NCBI GenBank assembly: GCA_959602875.1
Contig: CAUGVQ010000039.1
Coordinates: forward strand, 1 to 17,193
Source of the DNA: an uncultured Collinsella sp.
GTDB lineage: Bacteria > Actinomycetota > Coriobacteriia > Coriobacteriales > Coriobacteriaceae
Direction: 5' to 3'
Length of the DNA: 17,193 bases
The notes below the pieces were generated by a model. The model was not told the origin of the DNA. It saw only the letters and a list, made by a program, of their open reading frames with translations, and made no database searches. Shown piece by piece: positions 14,571-17,193 of the stretch. The position numbers and the translations under genes were made by a program. The number at the start of each line of letters is the position of its first letter. The stretch's first letter is position 1.

Positions 14571-15464
14571 CTACATCCCTTGTCCCAACTCGCCGAAGCC
14601 CTCGCCGAGCGCCTCGTTCACGTCGGAGATGACCATGATAGCGTTCTTGTCGTGCTCGGCGACGACGGCTTTGAGCATCTGAATCTCGCGTTTGTCGAGA
14701 ATGACAAAGAGCATGGGGCGCTCCTCGCCGGTCCACTCGCCGCGTGCCTGAATGCGGGTGACGCCGCGCTCGAGGCCGTAGAGGATATCGTGCGAGATCT
14801 CCTCGTAGCGCTCCGAGATGATGAAGGCGGCGCGCTGGCTGTTGCCGCCGTCGACCACCCGGTCGAGCACAAGACCGGTCACCACCATGGAAAGCGCCGC
14901 GGCGAGGGCGTTATCCACCGAGAAGACCGGGGCGGACGCTGCACAGATGAGGCAGTCGATCACCATAACGGTCGAGCCGAGCGGCAGCGAGAACTTGCGA
15001 GCGATGATCTGCGCAACGGTATCCGAGCCGCCCGTCGACACGCCGCAGCGGAAGGAGAGGCCAAGGCCCAGGCCCAATATGATGCCGCCCCAAAGCGCGG
15101 GCACCAGGAGCTCGGTGTGCGCGAGCGGCACCACAAAGGGCGCGAAGAGATCGCAGAAGATACCAAAGAGCACAAAGCCCGTCGCCGTCTGGATGGCGTA
15201 GAGTGCCCCGCCCGAACGCACCACCAAAAGCATGATGGCCGCGTTCATAATGATGGTCTGGATACCAACGGGCAGGTTTATGCCCTGGCGCGCCGCGAGC
15301 TCATTGATGATGGTAGCGATACCGGTCACGCCGCCCGCGGCGAGGCCGTGCGGAATGAGGAACATGTCCGTTGCGAGCGCTGCGATCGCGCAGCCGAAAA
15401 TCACAAGCGGCAGGTCGCGCACAAACTGCGAGCGGATGAGGTCAGAGATGCTGCGGGACACCAT
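14571..15464 (-). CDS. YitT family membrane protein (DUF161 plus DUF2179)
   Basis: A 297-residue protein with the YitT layout. The N-terminal two-thirds (about 15-195) is a five- to six-helix membrane region with the family-typical MFLIPHGLAAGGVTGIATII and LGLSFRCGVSTGGSDTVAQII segments. The C-terminal soluble DUF2179 domain includes ISERYEEISHDILYGLERGVTRI and MLFVILDKREIQMLKAVVAEHDKNAIMVISDVNEALGEGF. The molecular substrate of the family is not established. The frame extends to 15695, but the ATG at 15464 has AAAGGA 6 bases upstream and begins the conserved protein. A promoter candidate lies about 90 bases before it. Confidence 0.92.
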   Translation of the reverse strand: MVSRSISDLIRSQFVRDLPLVIFGCAIAALATDMFLIPHGLAAGGVTGIATIINELAARQGINLPVGIQTIIMNAAIMLLVVRSGGALYAIQTATGFVLFGIFCDLFAPFVVPLAHTELLVPALWGGIILGLGLGLSFRCGVSTGGSDTVAQIIARKFSLPLGSTVMVIDCLICAASAPVFSVDNALAAALSMVVTGLVLDRVVDGGNSQRAAFIISERYEEISHDILYGLERGVTRIQARGEWTGEERPMLFVILDKREIQMLKAVVAEHDKNAIMVISDVNEALGEGFGELGQGM

Positions 15465-15551
15465 GGCCCGTCCTTTCTGCGCACGGTCGCCGCTTGCCGC
15501 AGCGCACCGCCGTACCCTAACAGGCGCATGGTCGTTTGATTTGCCGGCGGT

Positions 15552-15560
15552 ATTGTAGCA
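15552..15560 (-). promoter_or_regulatory. extended -10 promoter of the YitT-family gene
   Basis: TGC-TACAAT on the minus strand (15552-15560) gives a leader of about 80 bases. The -35 region is GC-rich and weak. Confidence 0.5.
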
Positions 15561-15596
15561 CGGACGCCCACGGCATCCGCCGCAGCCCCGCAGGGA

Positions 15597-15625
15597 GCAC
15601 CCCGTCCCACAGAGAGGCGGGGTGC
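15597..15625. other. GC-rich hairpin without T tract
   Basis: GCACCCCG (15597-15604) and CGGGGTGC (15618-15625) form an 8-bp stem around a 13-base loop. No T run follows on either strand, so it is not a canonical terminator. Confidence 0.5.
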
Positions 15626-15723
15626 CGCCCGAACGCAGGACTGGACCGACCGGTTCGCCCGCGCGGCGGTGAGCGGTTGCAGCCAGATCGCACAAAAGAC
15701 CTCAGCGCAACCCTAAAAGCAGC

Positions 15724-15861
15724 CTCACGCCTGAAGTGGGCATCAAATTCAAGAAGGGTCGCGTACAGCTGGAATTTCGCATGAAAAACCGTAGCAAGAG
15801 GCCGTAGTAAAAGGGCCTATACTCCCCTCTCGGCATATTTGATGCCCACTTCAGGCGTGAG
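15724..15861. repeat. 138-bp element with perfect 25-bp inverted terminal repeats
   Basis: 15724-15748 is the exact reverse complement of 15837-15861 (key core GCCTGAAGTGGGCATCAAAT). The 88-bp interior includes a smaller AGGCC/GGCCT hairpin (15799-15818) and a TATACT (15819-15824) that resembles a -10 element. The interior is more AT-rich than the genes around it. No transposase is encoded. It could be a MITE-like non-autonomous mobile element or a dispersed palindromic repeat. Target-site duplications are not evident on inspection. Confidence 0.8.
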
Positions 15862-15936
15862 CTGTCCGGAGCGGTCGATTTTGCCGGCAACGCGACCGAA
15901 CTGTGAGGCGCGCCAAGTTGCCGCAAAGCGAAGAAT

Positions 15937-15955
15937 CATGGTCCTTTGGACCATG
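15937..15955 (-). terminator. candidate prfB terminator
   Basis: CATGGTCC-TTT-GGACCATG is a perfect 8-bp stem with a 3-base loop, about 40 bases past the prfB stop. On the minus strand it is followed by ATTCTTCG, which is only partly T-rich. Confidence 0.5.
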
Positions 15956-15995
15956 CCTCCGAAATTGAACGGCAAGATGGGGTGCCTCAAAAGCC

Positions 15996-17132
15996 TTACT
16001 CCGCGTTGCCGGTTGCCCAGCGGTGATAGCCGATGATGAACGGGTCGAGGTCGCCCTCGTCGAGCACGCTCTCGACGTTGCCCGTCTCCACACCCGTGCG
16101 CAAGTCCTTCACCATCTGATAGGGATAGAGCACGTAGGAGCGAATCTGGTTACCAAAGCCAATCTCGGTCTTGGGACCGCGAATCTCGTCCAGCTGGTCC
16201 TCGCGCTTCTGGAGCTCGAGCTCATAGAGGCGCGCCTTCAAGATCTGCATACACGCGGCCTTGTTCTGGATCTGACTGCGCTCGTTTTGACAGGTGACCA
16301 CAATGCCCGTGGGCAGATGCGTCACGCGCACGGCGGAGTCGGTGGTGTTGACGCCCTGGCCGCCGGGGCCGCTCGCGTGGTACACGTCCACGCGGATGTC
16401 GTCGGGAGCGATTTCGATGTCGATATCATCCGGCAGCACCGGAATGACCTCAACGCCGGCAAACGTGGTCTGACGGCGCTTCTTGGCGTCGGTGGGGCTG
16501 ATGCGCACCAGGCGGTGCACGCCCGCCTCAGCGCGGAGCATGCCGAAAGCGTCCTTGCCCTCAACCGTGATGGTGGCGCGATCGATGCCGATGACCTCGG
16601 CCGCGGGGCAGTCGTTTACGGTAACCTTCCAACCGCGGCGCGCGCAGTACTTCATGTACATCTTAAAGAGCATGAAGGTCCAGTCCTGCGCCTCAAGGCC
16701 GCCCTGACCGGGCTTGATGGTGAGAATCGCATCGCCGTGGTCAAACTCGCCGGTGAACCAGCTCGAGAGCTCGAGCTCGTCGATGGCGTGCGAAAGCGAG
16801 CGGGCAGATGCCGTGGCCTCCGCCTCGAACTCCGCTGCCTCATCCTCCTCGGACTCCGCGGCGAACTCGAGCGCGGTGCGCGCATCGCCGAGTGCGGTGC
16901 GGGCGCCCTCGACCGCGTTCACGTCATCGCGCGCGGAGGAGAGCTCGGCCATGAGGGCGCGGGCGCGGTCGCCGTCGTCCCAAAAGCCGGGTGCGGCGCT
17001 CTCGCGCTCGAGCTCGCTCACGCGGCCGCGCTTCTCGTCCAGATGCAGGTACTTCTCAACCTCGTCGAGACGCGTCTCCAGAGCGTCGAGCTCCTCGGAC
17101 GTGACGACGGTCTTCTCGGTTGCGTCCGCCAT
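15996..17132 (-). CDS. prfB: peptide chain release factor 2
   Basis: A 378-residue RF2, which ends translation at UGA and UAA codons. The peptidyl-hydrolysis motif GGQ is at residues 257-259 in HASGPGGQGVNTTDSAVRVTH. The family-specific LVRISPTDAKKRRQTTFAGVEV (208-229) holds the codon-recognition tripeptide, read here as SPT (212-214) instead of the usual SPF. The C-terminus ends DPFIIGYHRWATG as expected. In many bacteria prfB has a programmed +1 frameshift at an in-frame UGA near codon 26. Here the equivalent stretch (KYLHLDEKRGRV, residues 28-36) is read straight through, so that autoregulation is absent. The ATG at 17132 begins 5 bases after the secA stop; the ribosome site is weak, suggesting coupling to secA. 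Confidence 0.96.
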   Translation of the reverse strand: MADATEKTVVTSEELDALETRLDEVEKYLHLDEKRGRVSELERESAAPGFWDDGDRARALMAELSSARDDVNAVEGARTALGDARTALEFAAESEEDEAAEFEAEATASARSLSHAIDELELSSWFTGEFDHGDAILTIKPGQGGLEAQDWTFMLFKMYMKYCARRGWKVTVNDCPAAEVIGIDRATITVEGKDAFGMLRAEAGVHRLVRISPTDAKKRRQTTFAGVEVIPVLPDDIDIEIAPDDIRVDVYHASGPGGQGVNTTDSAVRVTHLPTGIVVTCQNERSQIQNKAACMQILKARLYELELQKREDQLDEIRGPKTEIGFGNQIRSYVLYPYQMVKDLRTGVETGNVESVLDEGDLDPFIIGYHRWATGNAE

Positions 17133-17137
17133 GGCGC

Positions 17138-17193
17138 CTACCGGTTCCTGCCGTGGCAGTTCTTGAACTTCTTACCGCTGCCGCAGGGGCAGG
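17138..17193 (-). CDS. secA: C-terminal end of SecA (partial)
   Basis: The last 17 codons before the TAG at 17138-17140 encode CPCGSGKKFKNCHGRNR, the zinc-binding SEC-C tail of preprotein translocase ATPase SecA, with its CxC and CH metal ligands. The rest of the gene lies to the right of the window. SEC-C tails occur in some other proteins, but secA followed directly by prfB is a common arrangement, which supports the call. Confidence 0.85.
   Translation of the reverse strand, partial: CPCGSGKKFKNCHGRNR

Noticed and set aside
14580..15539. A 319-residue plus-strand open frame
   Set aside because: It is antisense to the well-supported YitT-family gene, and its composition is typical of shadow frames.
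15702..15926. A 74-residue minus-strand open frame in the 138-bp element
   Set aside because: It is made from the two inverted arms and the interior, with no ribosome site. The inverted repeat is the simpler explanation.

Overview
The window looks like a piece of a high-GC Actinobacteria chromosome, most likely from the class Coriobacteriia (Collinsella or a close relative). This is inferred from base composition, from the FtsE/FtsX, RF2, split-transketolase and RNase R sequences, and from anaerobe-type rubredoxin/flavin reductase genes. No search was run. Most of the window is coded on the minus strand. No rRNA, tRNA, CRISPR array, phage or intact insertion sequence was found.

Layout, left to right. 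Bases 1-1562 (+) hold the 3' end of an unrecognised gene, translationally coupled (ATGA overlap) to an AbiEi/DUF559-like protein with a nuclease-type C-terminus. Bases 1563-1915 lie between convergent genes and hold a striking 20-bp-periodic array of small palindromes, then tandem terminators. Bases 1916-7360 (-) read, in transcription order, rnr (RNase R), a TPR protein, smpB, a membrane-anchored ankyrin protein, a flavin reductase and a short rubredoxin. RNase R and SmpB belong to the same RNA/ribosome quality-control pathway. The flavin reductase and rubredoxin look like the two halves of a high-molecular-weight rubredoxin (Hrb). Bases 7513-9604 (-) are ftsE-ftsX, with an unusually long N-terminal extension on FtsE. 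Bases 9605-10114 hold a second set of direct and inverted short repeats and a strong hairpin. Bases 10115-11944 (-) are a split transketolase (C-terminal and N-terminal subunit genes) with a promoter and an operator-like palindrome upstream. Bases 12246-12920 hold two small membrane proteins in convergent orientation. Bases 12994-14376 (-) encode a lipoprotein with a PQQ-like beta-propeller. Bases 14571-15464 (-) encode a YitT-family membrane protein. Bases 15465-15995 contain a 138-bp element with perfect 25-bp inverted ends. Bases 15996-17193 (-) are prfB (RF2) and, 5 bp upstream of it, the last codons of secA with its zinc-binding tail.

The protein genes are mostly housekeeping. The least explained material is in the long intergenic regions: three separate repeat structures (1568-1782, 9753-9946, 15724-15861), two of which consist of short units that reverse orientation about a centre. 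Other oddities are the FtsE extension, a duplicated 36-bp segment inside the RNase R catalytic domain, an SPT instead of SPF tripeptide in RF2, and a run of 11 C residues in a divergent promoter region.
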